Origin: Epibacterium sp. Ofav1-8
GTDB taxonomy: Bacteria > Pseudomonadota > Alphaproteobacteria > Rhodobacterales > Rhodobacteraceae
Length of the DNA: 64,000 nucleotides
Assembly (NCBI RefSeq): GCF_022348185.1
Contig: NZ_JAKRFD010000005.1
Span: 62,001 to 126,000, forward strand
Reading direction: 5' to 3'
In this document: piece after piece, positions 51,354-60,666 of the stretch
Layout: each line of letters starts with the position of its first letter
Position numbering within the stretch: position 1 is the stretch's first letter
The notes under the pieces: model-generated
Seen by the model: only the letters and a program-made list of their open reading frames with translations
What the model was told of the DNA's origin: nothing
Database searches by the model: none
Program-made: the position numbers and the translations under genes

Positions 51354-52441
51354 AGTATGCTATCCTTGGCTTTCTTGCGCATCTCTTCGGCGAACCGGAT
51401 GGCCGCGGCGACAGGCGCATAATGTTCTTCGGCAATTTCCTCACCCACCTCGACGGTGGCATAGAGTGCCCGCGCGGTGGGCGGATCGCTGTGCAGCGGT
51501 ACGCCGTTTTCCTGAGCGATTTCCCGGATCACCGCCGCAACCTCGTCCACACCCTTGGCGACGCATTCGGGCGCACTGCCCGAAGCCCGGCTCCATTTCA
51601 GTGCAACCGCGTAATGGGTCGGGTTGACGATCACCACATCCGCCTCGGGAATCGCGGCCGCGATCTGCTTGCTGACGATCTTGCGCCCTTTCTGCTGGCG
51701 CTGCCCCTTCATCTGCGGGTCCCCTTCTGAATTCTTCATCTCGTCCATGACGTCCTTGCGGGACATCATGTTCTTGCGAATGAATTCCGCCTGCTGGAAA
51801 GACGCATCCACCATGCCGATTCCAAGGGCGATCACCAGCGTCAGGATCAGGAACTCCAACGCGAGCTGCACCAGGAACGGCACCACCGTCGACGCGCTGG
51901 TGTCCACCGACGCCACCATCTCGGGCAAACGCCAACTGAGATAGATGCCCAATGCGATGGAGTAGAGCATCAGTTTGAAGAAGTTTTTGCCAAACTCAAA
52001 CAGGCCGGAGCGCCCAAATTTGTTCTTTGCGTTCTTGATGACCGACAGGCGCGACAGCTTTGGTTCAATGCGTTTGGGCGCAAACACCATCGCCTTTTGC
52101 GCAAAGACCGCAAGCACAACCAGCGCAGCCGGTACGATAAACCAGGGCAACACTGCGGCAACCGATGATCGCATGAATTCCCCGGCCACCGGTGCTGCGA
52201 GCCCATCGCTCAGGAATACTGGCGCCAACCGATCCGGCTGATCGATAAAGGCCATTAGCACCGTGCCCAACTTCTCGACCGAGGCGCTGCCTGCGGAATA
52301 CAATGCAATCAGCAGCCCCAGATAGGAGGCCGCTTGCAACAGATCGTTGGACTTTGGGACATCACCGTCCTGACGCGCCTTGCGCAGCTTTTCCGGTGTT
52401 GGTTCGAATGACTTATCAGAGTCGTCGCTGTCGTCGCTCAT
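51350..52441 (-). CDS. flhB: Flagellar export switch protein FlhB
   Basis: The 363-residue protein has four membrane helices (about 30-215) and the cytoplasmic autocleavage motif NPTHYAVALKW near residue 270, where Asn-Pro cleavage changes export specificity from hook to filament substrates. The N-terminus DKSFEPTPEKLRKARQDGDVPKS is typical. It overlaps fliR (ATGA) and the FliJ-like gene. Confidence 0.97.
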   Translation of the reverse strand: MSDDSDDSDKSFEPTPEKLRKARQDGDVPKSNDLLQAASYLGLLIALYSAGSASVEKLGTVLMAFIDQPDRLAPVFLSDGLAAPVAGEFMRSSVAAVLPWFIVPAALVVLAVFAQKAMVFAPKRIEPKLSRLSVIKNAKNKFGRSGLFEFGKNFFKLMLYSIALGIYLSWRLPEMVASVDTSASTVVPFLVQLALEFLILTLVIALGIGMVDASFQQAEFIRKNMMSRKDVMDEMKNSEGDPQMKGQRQQKGRKIVSKQIAAAIPEADVVIVNPTHYAVALKWSRASGSAPECVAKGVDEVAAVIREIAQENGVPLHSDPPTARALYATVEVGEEIAEEHYAPVAAAIRFAEEMRKKAKDSIL

Positions 52442-53217
52442 GGCATACCTGCGCCGGGATTGGCAAAGAAGCTCAGCAAGTTACGCCCCCAGACGTCGAG
52501 GATCATCGGTGCGCTGACCATCAGCAGGAACAACGCGCCCAGGGTAATCACCGGCGCCCCGATAAAGACCACCATCAACTGCGGCATGGCCCGGTTGATG
52601 ATGCCGAGGGTGAGATTGTAGATCACCGCAGTGATGATAAAGGGGGCCGCCAGGGTGAACGCGCCGGAAAAGGCCTGCGAAACCCGGAACACGCCCCATT
52701 CCGACAGTCCCGATGCCTCGGGGAACTGCCCAACGGGAAACAACTGGTAGGATCCGATCATCAGTTCGACGGCGCGGATATGCAGGTCGAGCAAGATCGC
52801 CAATGCGATCCCCGCGATCCACAGGACCGCGCCGACCGCTGGCATCGGATCGACCCCGGCCCCGCCGAGCACCTGGCTCAGAGAGGTACACTGGGCCGCG
52901 ATGGACCCCGCAGTCTGCAACATATGCATGAACATGCGCAGCGCCATACCAAGCGCCAGACCCACCACAACCTCGGTTGCAATCAGCCCCGCGTACTGCA
53001 TGATCGTCTCCGGCATCGGCATTTGCGGCAACGCCGGTGCGACGACGGCCGTGAACACAAGCCCGACTGCAAGCCGCATCTGGGTCGGAAACATCTGCTC
53101 GCCAAACGCCGGCATGATCGACACCATGGCACCGATCCGCAGGAACACGATGGCCGCCTGCCAAAAGCCAATACCAAGCAGTGCCATCAGTTCCGGAGTG
53201 ATGCCTTCGAATCTCAT
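52438..53217 (-). CDS. fliR: Flagellar export gate protein FliR
   Basis: The 259-residue, six-helix protein belongs to the FliPQR gate. Typical parts are GFWQAAIVFLRIGAMVSIMPAFGEQMFPTQMRLAVGL, IATEVVVGLALGMALRMFMHMLQTAGSIAAQ and the helical C-terminus ending VWGRNLLSFF. The start at 53217 overlaps the flhA stop by ATGA; longer readings would run into flhA. Confidence 0.96.
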   Translation of the reverse strand: MRFEGITPELMALLGIGFWQAAIVFLRIGAMVSIMPAFGEQMFPTQMRLAVGLVFTAVVAPALPQMPMPETIMQYAGLIATEVVVGLALGMALRMFMHMLQTAGSIAAQCTSLSQVLGGAGVDPMPAVGAVLWIAGIALAILLDLHIRAVELMIGSYQLFPVGQFPEASGLSEWGVFRVSQAFSGAFTLAAPFIITAVIYNLTLGIINRAMPQLMVVFIGAPVITLGALFLLMVSAPMILDVWGRNLLSFFANPGAGMP

Positions 53218-55304
53218 GCAGGGACCATGCCAACCAGGGCCGGGCGTGCCTCGAGGCCGATCTCCTCGAACGACAGCACCGGGTTTTGAATGCCGCGCGA
53301 CCTCAGAATTGTGCGCAGGTAGCGCCGGCGGCGGGTCGAGGTGACGATCGCAGCAAACACCCCCTGTTCCGTGACCTGATTGATCTTGTCGCTCATCGCC
53401 TCCACCAGTTTGTTGAACGTGTCGGGCGGCAAGGCGATATCGAGGCCGGACTGGGTTTCCACCTGATAGGTGTTGAAGGCATCTTCCCATTCAGGCGCCA
53501 GTTGCACCAACGGGATGGTACCATCCTCGCGTTTCATTTCCGCGACCAACTGGAACCCCAGGCGCTGACGGACATGCTCGGTGATCAGTTCCGGCGATGT
53601 GGTTCGCATGCGAGCTTCGGCAATGGACTCCAGAATAAGTGGCATGTTGCGGATCGATACGCGCTCTTCCAGCAGCAGCCGCAGCACCGCGTGCAGCGTG
53701 TCGATCGGCACCTTGTCCGGGATCAGCTCATCCAGCAGTTTCTTGTTGGCATTGGCCCGGAACTCGTCCGACAGTTCGGTCATTTCGCGCAGCAGGCGGC
53801 GCAACGCCTTGAGTGTCAGAAGGCGCGGGAAGCTCTGCTTGACCACTTCTAAAAGATGGGTGGCCAGGATTTCCGGCGGCGATACAACGGTGGCCCCCAT
53901 AAGGGCGGCATCTTCCTGGTGTTTCGTGGAAATCCAGCGCGCGGGCGCGCCGTAGACCGGTTCGGTAACATCAGTGCCCTTGGGCAGCGCAGCATGATTG
54001 TCCGGCATCAATGCCAGCACCATATCGGCATGAAGCGTGCCCCGTGCCTGCTCAACACCCTGGATACGAATGACATAGGTCCCGTTTTCCAGTTCCGCCT
54101 CATCGGTCAAACGGATTTCCGGCAGGATGAGACCAAACGTGGTCGCAACATGCGTGCGCATGTTGGCAATCCTCGCGTCGAGGCCCGTTCCTGGGTCCAG
54201 AACCATCGACACCAGGTCTTGCGAGAACTCCAGGTGCAGATCATCAAGATCGAGAATATCGCCAAGCGCTTTCGATTTCTCCGGCGACTGCACTTCCTCG
54301 ACCTTGGCATCAATTTCCTTCTGCGCCTCCTCGGCGTTCTTCTTCTGCATGCGGTAGGCGAAGAAACCCAGCACTGCGCCGCCGGTAATGAAAGGGATAA
54401 AAGGCAGACCTGGAACCAGGGCAAAGAGCACCATCAAGACAGCAACAGCTGCCAGCGCTCCGGGATATTTGCTCATTTGCGAGAAAATCGCCGCGTCGGT
54501 CGCACCGGTAGCGCCACCGCGGGCCAGCAGCAACGCCGCCGCGATGGAGATGATGACCGAAGGGATTTGGGAAACGAGGCCATCGCCGACGGTCAGAATC
54601 GCATAGGTTTCAAACGCGGTTCCCAGGGGCATGCCATGGATCAGAACCCCCATGATCAAGCCGACGATCAGGTTCAGCAGAGTGATCAACAGGCCCGCAA
54701 TGGCATCGCCCTTGACGAATTTTGATGCGCCGTCCAGCGAGCCAAAGAAGGTGGTCTCTTTCTGCTCTGTCTCGCGACGTTCCTTTGCGGTCGCGTGATC
54801 GATCGCACCCGCGGACATATCACTGTCGATCGCCAGCTGTTTGCCCGGCATGCCATCAAGTGCGAAACGCGCGCCCACTTCGGCCATTCGGGCCGCGCCC
54901 TTTGTGATCACCATGAAGTTCACGATGAGCAGCACGCCGAACACAACAAGGCCGAGGAAGACGCTGCCCCCCATGACGAAATTGGCAAACCCTTCGATCA
55001 CGTTACCGGCCGCATCGGTCCCGGAGTGACCTTGCCCAATGATCAACTTGGTCGACGACACATTGAGCGACAGGCGCAACATCAACGACCCGAGCAGGAT
55101 GGTCGGGAACGACGAGAAATCCAGCGGCCTTTCGATGAAAAGCGTGATCGTGAATATGAGGATGGCGAGCGCAAAGGATGTGGCAAGGCCAACATCCAGC
55201 ACCCAGGCTGGCATTGGCAGGATCATCATGACGATAATCGCCATGAGCGCCATAGCGAGCAGGATTGTCGGGCTGAAAAGCTCTTTGACTGACAGATTCG
55301 GCAC
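53214..55304 (-). CDS. flhA: Flagellar export gate protein FlhA
   Basis: The 696-residue protein has about eight membrane helices in the first 320 residues, the conserved cytoplasmic loop KGAARMAEVGARFALDGMPGKQLAIDSDMSAG near residue 150, and the large C-terminal chaperone-docking domain (PEILATHLLEVVKQSFPRLLTLKALRRLL, ending ALVGMVPA). FlhA uses the proton motive force for export. The start codon is GTG at 55304 with AAGAGA upstream. It is followed by fliR with overlap. Confidence 0.97.
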   Translation of the reverse strand: MPNLSVKELFSPTILLAMALMAIIVMMILPMPAWVLDVGLATSFALAILIFTITLFIERPLDFSSFPTILLGSLMLRLSLNVSSTKLIIGQGHSGTDAAGNVIEGFANFVMGGSVFLGLVVFGVLLIVNFMVITKGAARMAEVGARFALDGMPGKQLAIDSDMSAGAIDHATAKERRETEQKETTFFGSLDGASKFVKGDAIAGLLITLLNLIVGLIMGVLIHGMPLGTAFETYAILTVGDGLVSQIPSVIISIAAALLLARGGATGATDAAIFSQMSKYPGALAAVAVLMVLFALVPGLPFIPFITGGAVLGFFAYRMQKKNAEEAQKEIDAKVEEVQSPEKSKALGDILDLDDLHLEFSQDLVSMVLDPGTGLDARIANMRTHVATTFGLILPEIRLTDEAELENGTYVIRIQGVEQARGTLHADMVLALMPDNHAALPKGTDVTEPVYGAPARWISTKHQEDAALMGATVVSPPEILATHLLEVVKQSFPRLLTLKALRRLLREMTELSDEFRANANKKLLDELIPDKVPIDTLHAVLRLLLEERVSIRNMPLILESIAEARMRTTSPELITEHVRQRLGFQLVAEMKREDGTIPLVQLAPEWEDAFNTYQVETQSGLDIALPPDTFNKLVEAMSDKINQVTEQGVFAAIVTSTRRRRYLRTILRSRGIQNPVLSFEEIGLEARPALVGMVPA

Positions 55305-55622
55305 GGTTTTTCTCTTATGTGAAAGCGATCAGAAACAGGCCGGCAGCACCGGTCGGGACAGGGCGAGATCTGTCGGACCACAGGTGTTTCAGAAGACCAA
55401 ACGCCAAAAGCCGTGACGGCAATGCAGAGCAATGCGGCACGGCCACGGACAACCGGCCTTGCGGCGCGGTAAATTTCATCGCGTTCACTGGCATTCTGCC
55501 TGTTCCAATTCAGGATTCTTCCCTGGATTTCAGGTTAGGCGTCCAGGATTTACAAAGTGTTATCACCGCGAAAGGAAATGGCCGCCCCGAAGAACGGCCA
55601 TGTCACCTGCAGAGTTATCGCG
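55305..55622. other. 318-base gap upstream of flhA
   Basis: The gap separates flhA from the upstream gene on the same strand. A seven-base-pair hairpin (55578-55584 with 55595-55601) lies just after the upstream stop codon and could be a weak terminator. A separate flhA promoter may lie here but none was recognised, and no gene is supported. Confidence 0.5.
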
Positions 55623-58067
55623 TTACGGTTCGTCTGGAGCTGTGTCGCGTTCAACCTGCCGCAACAGCTCTTCGATCGAACTGCGTGCGCCCATACTGCT
55701 TTCGACCAGCGCGCGCGCTTCGGCCAGCGGTGGCAGTCCCTGCGGTTCGCGCACCGCCGCATCAATCTGATCCGTCAGATCGGAAACGGCACGGAATGGC
55801 GCCCGGTCCTGATCCAGTGTTTCCACGGCCTGACGATCTTCCGAGTGCCAGAAACCACGGGCAGCCTCGTTCAACTCCTGTGCGGACAGCATGTACTCGC
55901 TGGCGCGATTGTATTCCTTGTTCAACCACAGGGCCTTGGCGCGCATGCGATCCGCCTGCTCACCTTCAAGTCCCATCAACTCCACCAATGCACGCTGCGG
56001 TTGCTCCATAGCCAGATGTGCTTCAGCACTCATCATGCGTCGGTTTTGATTGCCCGGCTCCAGGCTCATCTTGCGCAGAAGGTTCTCTGCCTGCTCGGGA
56101 AAGCCCAGATCAAGAAGGCGTCGCGCGACCATCTCACCAACCTGCGCTGCACGTGTTGCGCCACTGTCCTCGGCAAAAATGAGGCCATATTTGAGGAAAG
56201 TGACATCATCCGCGTTTTCCGTCAGCAAGGTCATGAACGGAAGGTTTGCCCGGTTGCGCGCCGCGACCCCGTCGCGGGCCGTGAGCCTATTGAACCGCGC
56301 AGATGCCTCGTCAAAGCGGCCAACCAGCGCCAGCGCGGTGACCTCAGCCACACGCAGATCCGCACCAAGTTCCGTATCGCGGTTTTCCAACTCGTAAGAG
56401 GCCGCCAACTCTGGCACATCCGGAGACAAAGCCCGCCGTTCTTGAAAGCTCAATTCGATCAGGTCGATCAGAGCACGCGGCGTATTTTCACTCTGCGCAG
56501 CGACTTCTTCCGTCAGGTTGCGAGCAACCGCGTCACTGTCTCCCTCAAGTGCGGCGATGGCCGCTTCTGCCAGATTGCGATCAGGAATGTTCTCGACGCC
56601 GGTGCGCTCCACGGCGCGCATCGCGACTTTGGCAACATGGGGATCACCCGCTTCGGCGAAAAAGGTGCTGACCCTTGGCCCCAGCTGAACCCGAAGGTGA
56701 GGCGGCATCTTCGCAAAGGCCTGCTGGATGGCATCGGTGTTGGCGCTTTTTTTCACCACACCGTCCGACATCGCCGCCCAGAAGGCCGCATCTCCGCCGC
56801 AGGTTTGCTGACCGGAGAAAACGGTGTTCACGGGCAAATCCGCAGAATCGAGGATTCGAGCCATGGTCGTCATGATCTCGCGGGACCGCGTTGGCAGATC
56901 GTCTTCCGGGATCAGGTTCAAGGTCGCGGCCGCCTCGGCACCAAAACCAAAATACAGATAGGTGCGTGCCAGTCGAAGGGTCGCCTCGCGATTCACCTGG
57001 TCAAATTCACCAAGGATCTTGTTGCGCAGCGCACTGATCTGCTCGGAAAACGGCTGATCATCACCCCAATCGTGAATCGCCAGTTCGCGATCCGCAATGC
57101 AATGCGTATCCTGTGAATCGCCTCCGGCTCCGACGGCCAGCAAGCCGGTTTCACGGTCGATGGCCGATGTCACCGAAATATTGTCCAGCGGATTGAGCGG
57201 CCGGTTCTCATTGCCAAGCGGATCAAGCTGGTTGGTCGCGGCGTCCTGATCTGTCGGTTGCAGCAACCCCTGATCGCTGGCGCGTCCGATCTGTTGCAGG
57301 ATTCGCGCTTCGGTATCATTGACCATTGCCGCCCGCCGGTTCTCGTCGAGATCCATCAACAGGCTGGCGTCCGACTCCAGCGAGGCAGGCTCTGATTTAC
57401 CATCTTTGGTTTTTTCGTTCGCAGCGACCTCGGGTGTATCCTCGGCCAATTGTGTACCACCGGCATCTGTTCCCTCTAGCGGGGCGCCATCCGGGCCGGC
57501 TGCATTCAATGGCAACTGGACGGGACCAGTATGCCGAGGGCTTTGCTGAGCTGTGCCAAAGGTCTGGGCCACAGCATCCGCCAGGTCCATTGCAACCCGC
57601 GCACTGGCCAAATCCTGTTGACCCAGTTGAAAGCCGCCCCCGATCGCCGCAGACGGAAATGTAAGGGGCAGGCTGGTTGTGTCCGCTGGCGCATCCAGTT
57701 TCAGCGACCGGCCTTCCCGAACGTCCACGACAAGATAGCCATCGGCCTGCTGATAATAGTCCACGGCGCACTCGCACCCCAGTTCGATCCGGAGCGGTTG
57801 CCCCGGGCCGGTCTGGCTCACAGAGCGGACCCGGGTGCGGGGGATCAGATCAAACACGTTGCGCGTATTGAACACCGCGGTCGGCGATCCGACGTTGATT
57901 GTCGCAATACGGTCGCTCTGCGTCAGAGACCATTCCACACCATCCGGAATTCGCATCACCAGACGTGTAAAATCCTCGTGTTCTCCGGACCTGGCGACAA
58001 TGGTCTGCGCGCTTGCGTATCCGGCTATCACCATTGCGGTGGCATATGCGATTGCTCGCGAGATCAT
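55623..58067 (-). CDS. Large periplasmic flagellar protein, MotC-position, with TPR-like repeats
   Basis: I do not recognise a characterised family for the whole 814-residue protein. It has a signal peptide (1-20, ending YASA) and an N-terminal beta-rich domain (about 22-125; FTRLVMRIPDGVEWSLTQSDRIATINV, VVDVREG) that resembles AMIN-type envelope domains. An acidic low-complexity linker spans about 150-310. A long helical region follows from about 320 to 790 with paired helices of TPR-like spacing (ATLRLARTYLYFGFGAEAAATLNLI, MMSAEAHLAMEQPQRALVELMGLEG). It overlaps motA by ATGA and sits two genes after a MotE-like gene. In Sinorhizobium, MotE is the chaperone of the periplasmic protein MotC, so a MotC-like role is a reasonable inference. 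Confidence 0.75.
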   Translation of the reverse strand: MISRAIAYATAMVIAGYASAQTIVARSGEHEDFTRLVMRIPDGVEWSLTQSDRIATINVGSPTAVFNTRNVFDLIPRTRVRSVSQTGPGQPLRIELGCECAVDYYQQADGYLVVDVREGRSLKLDAPADTTSLPLTFPSAAIGGGFQLGQQDLASARVAMDLADAVAQTFGTAQQSPRHTGPVQLPLNAAGPDGAPLEGTDAGGTQLAEDTPEVAANEKTKDGKSEPASLESDASLLMDLDENRRAAMVNDTEARILQQIGRASDQGLLQPTDQDAATNQLDPLGNENRPLNPLDNISVTSAIDRETGLLAVGAGGDSQDTHCIADRELAIHDWGDDQPFSEQISALRNKILGEFDQVNREATLRLARTYLYFGFGAEAAATLNLIPEDDLPTRSREIMTTMARILDSADLPVNTVFSGQQTCGGDAAFWAAMSDGVVKKSANTDAIQQAFAKMPPHLRVQLGPRVSTFFAEAGDPHVAKVAMRAVERTGVENIPDRNLAEAAIAALEGDSDAVARNLTEEVAAQSENTPRALIDLIELSFQERRALSPDVPELAASYELENRDTELGADLRVAEVTALALVGRFDEASARFNRLTARDGVAARNRANLPFMTLLTENADDVTFLKYGLIFAEDSGATRAAQVGEMVARRLLDLGFPEQAENLLRKMSLEPGNQNRRMMSAEAHLAMEQPQRALVELMGLEGEQADRMRAKALWLNKEYNRASEYMLSAQELNEAARGFWHSEDRQAVETLDQDRAPFRAVSDLTDQIDAAVREPQGLPPLAEARALVESSMGARSSIEELLRQVERDTAPDEP

Positions 58068-58933
58068 GCTGCGTCCTGTTTCACTTCATTCAAAGCTTCC
58101 TCCAGCTCGGAGAACCCGGGCCGGATGTGGGATGGCGTGTTCTGACGCCCCACTTCGATACAGATGGCTGCGGCGTGGTTGTGAAGATTCGCGACGAGAA
58201 CCTCACGTATCAACTGATAGAAATGCGCGTCTTCCTCGACCACGGACTTCACCTTGCCCGCAAAGGGCGCGACCAGGCCGTAGGAGAGGAACACCCCGAG
58301 GAACGTCCCCACAAGCGCGCCGCCGATCATCTTACCCAGCACTTCTGGCGGCTGGTCGATCGAGGCCATGGTCTTGATGACCCCCAGAACCGCCGCAACA
58401 ATCCCGAGGGCTGGCAGACCGTCGGCCATGGTCTGCAGCGCATGGCTTGAATGCAGCGCGTGGTGCAGGTTCGCCTCGATCCGCTTCTCCAGAACCTCCT
58501 CCACCTGATGCGGGTCATCATAGTTCATGGATGCAGAACGCATGGTGTCGCTGATCAGGTTGACTGCTTCCTTGTCCGCAAGGATTTTTGGGTATTTGCC
58601 AAAAACCGTAGAGTTTTCAGGGTCTTCGATATGCTGTTCGACCTCGACCGGATTGGCCCGAGCGATACGAATCAGAGCGAACAGCAGACAGAGGAGATCC
58701 TTGTAGTCATCAGGTTTCCACTTCGGTCCCTTGAAGACCTTTCCCATGTCCTTGAGCGTGTGCTTAACGCCGCCCATGTCATTGCTGATCAGGAACGCCC
58801 CGATCGCCGCACCGCCAATCATCATCATCTCGAAAGGGAGAGACTTGAGGATGATGCCCAGTTTACCCCCTGCAAGAAGGTAACCACCAAACACCATGGC
58901 AAAGATCACGATGATCCCTACAATCCCGATCAT
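58064..58933 (-). CDS. motA: Flagellar motor stator protein MotA
   Basis: The 289-residue, four-helix protein is the stator subunit that forms the proton channel with MotB and pushes on FliG. Typical parts are GIVGIIVIFAMVFGGYLLAGGKLGIILKSLPFEMMMIGGAAIGAF at the start and ALGIVAAVLGVIKTMASIDQPPEVLGKMIGGALVGTFLGVFLSYGLVAP in the last third. No MotB gene (peptidoglycan-binding OmpA domain) is adjacent; it is presumably outside the window. It overlaps the large periplasmic gene by four bases. Confidence 0.96.
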   Translation of the reverse strand: MIGIVGIIVIFAMVFGGYLLAGGKLGIILKSLPFEMMMIGGAAIGAFLISNDMGGVKHTLKDMGKVFKGPKWKPDDYKDLLCLLFALIRIARANPVEVEQHIEDPENSTVFGKYPKILADKEAVNLISDTMRSASMNYDDPHQVEEVLEKRIEANLHHALHSSHALQTMADGLPALGIVAAVLGVIKTMASIDQPPEVLGKMIGGALVGTFLGVFLSYGLVAPFAGKVKSVVEEDAHFYQLIREVLVANLHNHAAAICIEVGRQNTPSHIRPGFSELEEALNEVKQDAA

Positions 58934-59007
58934 AGGTAAGCTCCAAATTCCGTCACTACTTTGAAGGTAGGCGAGTCTTGTTAAGAAAGGCTGAGTGCGC
59001 GCCCAAG

Positions 59008-59622
59008 TTACTCCTTGGGCACCTCACCATTTCGTCCGGCCAGCACAACGCTGATCGTATAGGCGGCTTCGGGGCTCAGACCGGCCATGATGCCAGCGGC
59101 CGCATCCGGGCGCATCCGCGCCAGAAAACCGGCGGCAAAACTCGGATCCATTTCCTCAAACAGCGCCGCTGCGTCCTTGGGCTTCATCTGCTCATAGACA
59201 GAGGTCAGCGTGGTGACATCCGCTTCGGCCGCACCGTCCGCCAGGGCCAGTGTTGCCAGCAGTTTCTGTTCCGCCTGCTGAAGATCCGTCAGCTTCTTCT
59301 CGATCGCCTCATCCGCGATCTCGAGCGCCTTCATGCGGTCTTCGATCTCGGCTTCGCGCTCATCAAGCATGGCTTCGCGCTTCTTGAAGGCTGCCAGCAT
59401 CGCCTGCATTTCCGCCGAATCGGGAACCGCCTGTCGCGTCATTGGCCCGGCCTGTTCGTTCGGCGTGTCGGATTGAAGCTCCGCCACTTCGCGCGCGATC
59501 GCCGGACCAGCCTCCAGCGCGATGCGGACAGCTGCAGAGCCCATCAGGAACACGGCCAGCAACATCAATGTGCCACGCTTGGCCTTTTCCATCTTCTTGG
59601 ATTTGTCTGCCTTCGCCATCAC
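59008..59622 (-). CDS. motE: MotE-like flagellar chaperone with MgtE_N-like C-terminus
   Basis: The 204-residue protein has a single N-terminal membrane or signal-anchor helix (about 17-36) and a long coiled coil (about 65-130; FKKREAMLDEREAEIEDRMKALEIADEAIEKKL). Its C-terminal repeat region is of the MgtE N-terminal-domain type (PKDAAALFEEMDPSFAAGFLARMRPDAAAGIMAGLSPEAA). This is the layout of MotE proteins, which in Sinorhizobium protect and fold MotC. It is 74 bases upstream of motA and overlaps the gene before it by ATGA. Confidence 0.83.
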   Translation of the reverse strand: MMAKADKSKKMEKAKRGTLMLLAVFLMGSAAVRIALEAGPAIAREVAELQSDTPNEQAGPMTRQAVPDSAEMQAMLAAFKKREAMLDEREAEIEDRMKALEIADEAIEKKLTDLQQAEQKLLATLALADGAAEADVTTLTSVYEQMKPKDAAALFEEMDPSFAAGFLARMRPDAAAGIMAGLSPEAAYTISVVLAGRNGEVPKE

Positions 59623-60086
59623 GCCACCCGGTTCTGATTCCGGTTGTGACGCACAAACATCAGCCCCGCAGGTTTCGACTCCTCCTGCGGCTCGGGTTGA
59701 ACCGGCTCGGCCGGCTCCTCCACCTGCGCATCCGCTTCATACGCTTCGGCCAAGGCGTCGTTTTCCTCGGTTGCCTGAGCGGCCGGCTGAGCCTCCTGCT
59801 GCGGTGCGATGTCGTGCATCGACGCCATCATCAGCTCCAGCTTGTGCGCCACCGATTCGGCGCGTCCGGTCAGCTGCTCCAGGGCCCGGCTGGATCCGTC
59901 AGACATCTGACGGGCTGCCACCAGCGATTTGTTCAAGTCATCTACTTGCGATGAGAGCACCGCCACCGCGCCTCCGACCCCTTTTTCGAGATCATTGAAG
60001 CGTTTCAGACGGCGCGACAGCACCAGGCAATAAAACCCGGCACCCAGTGCTCCGGCCGCAAGCAGGATATCAGCAATAAGTTCCAT
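59619..60086 (-). CDS. Membrane-anchored coiled-coil flagellar protein (DUF6468-like)
   Basis: The 155-residue protein has an N-terminal membrane helix (MELIADILLAAGALGAGFYCLVLSRRLKRFNDLEKGVGGAVAVLSS, helix at about 4-22). A short coiled coil follows to about residue 90, then an acidic Gln/Glu/Pro/Ala-rich tail and a basic end. This matches the DUF6468-type proteins of alphaproteobacterial flagellar operons, whose role is not known. It sits between fliL and the MotE-like gene. Confidence 0.7.
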   Translation of the reverse strand: MELIADILLAAGALGAGFYCLVLSRRLKRFNDLEKGVGGAVAVLSSQVDDLNKSLVAARQMSDGSSRALEQLTGRAESVAHKLELMMASMHDIAPQQEAQPAAQATEENDALAEAYEADAQVEEPAEPVQPEPQEESKPAGLMFVRHNRNQNRVA

Positions 60087-60095
60087 CCTGTCCTC

Positions 60096-60620
60096 CTAGT
60101 TGAGTACGAAATCCATGATCAGCAGATCGCGCACGCGCCCTTGACCGGTCGCGATATTGATCCGCCGTAGCATCTGTGCCCGCAGTTTCGGCAAGGCCAT
60201 CGGATCGGTCATATCCTCAAGCTCCAGCGCCCGCAGATAACTGTTCAGAACATCGACAACCCTGGGGAGGACTTTTTCAACCTCGGCCTGATCGGCCTGG
60301 TTGACCTCGAGTTGCGCACGGAACCGAAGCTGTTGAACACCGCTGGCTTTGTTCAGCGTGATCACGATCGGTTCCATTTCGATAAAGGCGAGGCTGGCGA
60401 TCTCTTCCGCCGACTCACCCTTGCTCACACCTTCTGGTGCCTCTTTGGTCGCATGCGCATCTTCCGGCGCCTGAGTGCTCCCAAAGGGAAGAAGGCCTGA
60501 CTGAACGGCGTAAAACCCGCCCCCTGCACCGGCAATGGCAAGTACGAGCCCAATGATAAGGGGCATCTTACTCTTCTTCGCCGATCCTTCTGTTTCTACA
60601 TCAGCTACAGCGTCTGTCAT
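60096..60620 (-). CDS. fliL: Flagellar basal-body associated protein FliL
   Basis: The 174-residue protein has a short cytoplasmic head (with SAKKSKMP), one membrane helix (about 20-40; LIIGLVLAIAGAGGGFYAVQSG) and a periplasmic FliL domain (FIEMEPIVITLNKASGVQQLRFRAQLEV, QMLRRINIATGQGRVRDLLIMDFVLN). FliL surrounds the stator and helps torque. The start at 60620 has AGGA upstream; an in-frame reading 11 codons longer lacks one. It heads the leftward operon and is divergent from fliF. Confidence 0.93.
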   Translation of the reverse strand: MTDAVADVETEGSAKKSKMPLIIGLVLAIAGAGGGFYAVQSGLLPFGSTQAPEDAHATKEAPEGVSKGESAEEIASLAFIEMEPIVITLNKASGVQQLRFRAQLEVNQADQAEVEKVLPRVVDVLNSYLRALELEDMTDPMALPKLRAQMLRRINIATGQGRVRDLLIMDFVLN

Positions 60621-60666
60621 GGCTTTTCCTAAAACGTCGTGCACCCCGTTCATAACCCGACAGGAA

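Noticed and set aside
55557-57116. Plus-strand frame of 519 codons opposite the large periplasmic flagellar gene
   Set aside because: It is antisense to a gene with a signal peptide and operon coupling; no domain or ribosome site was seen.
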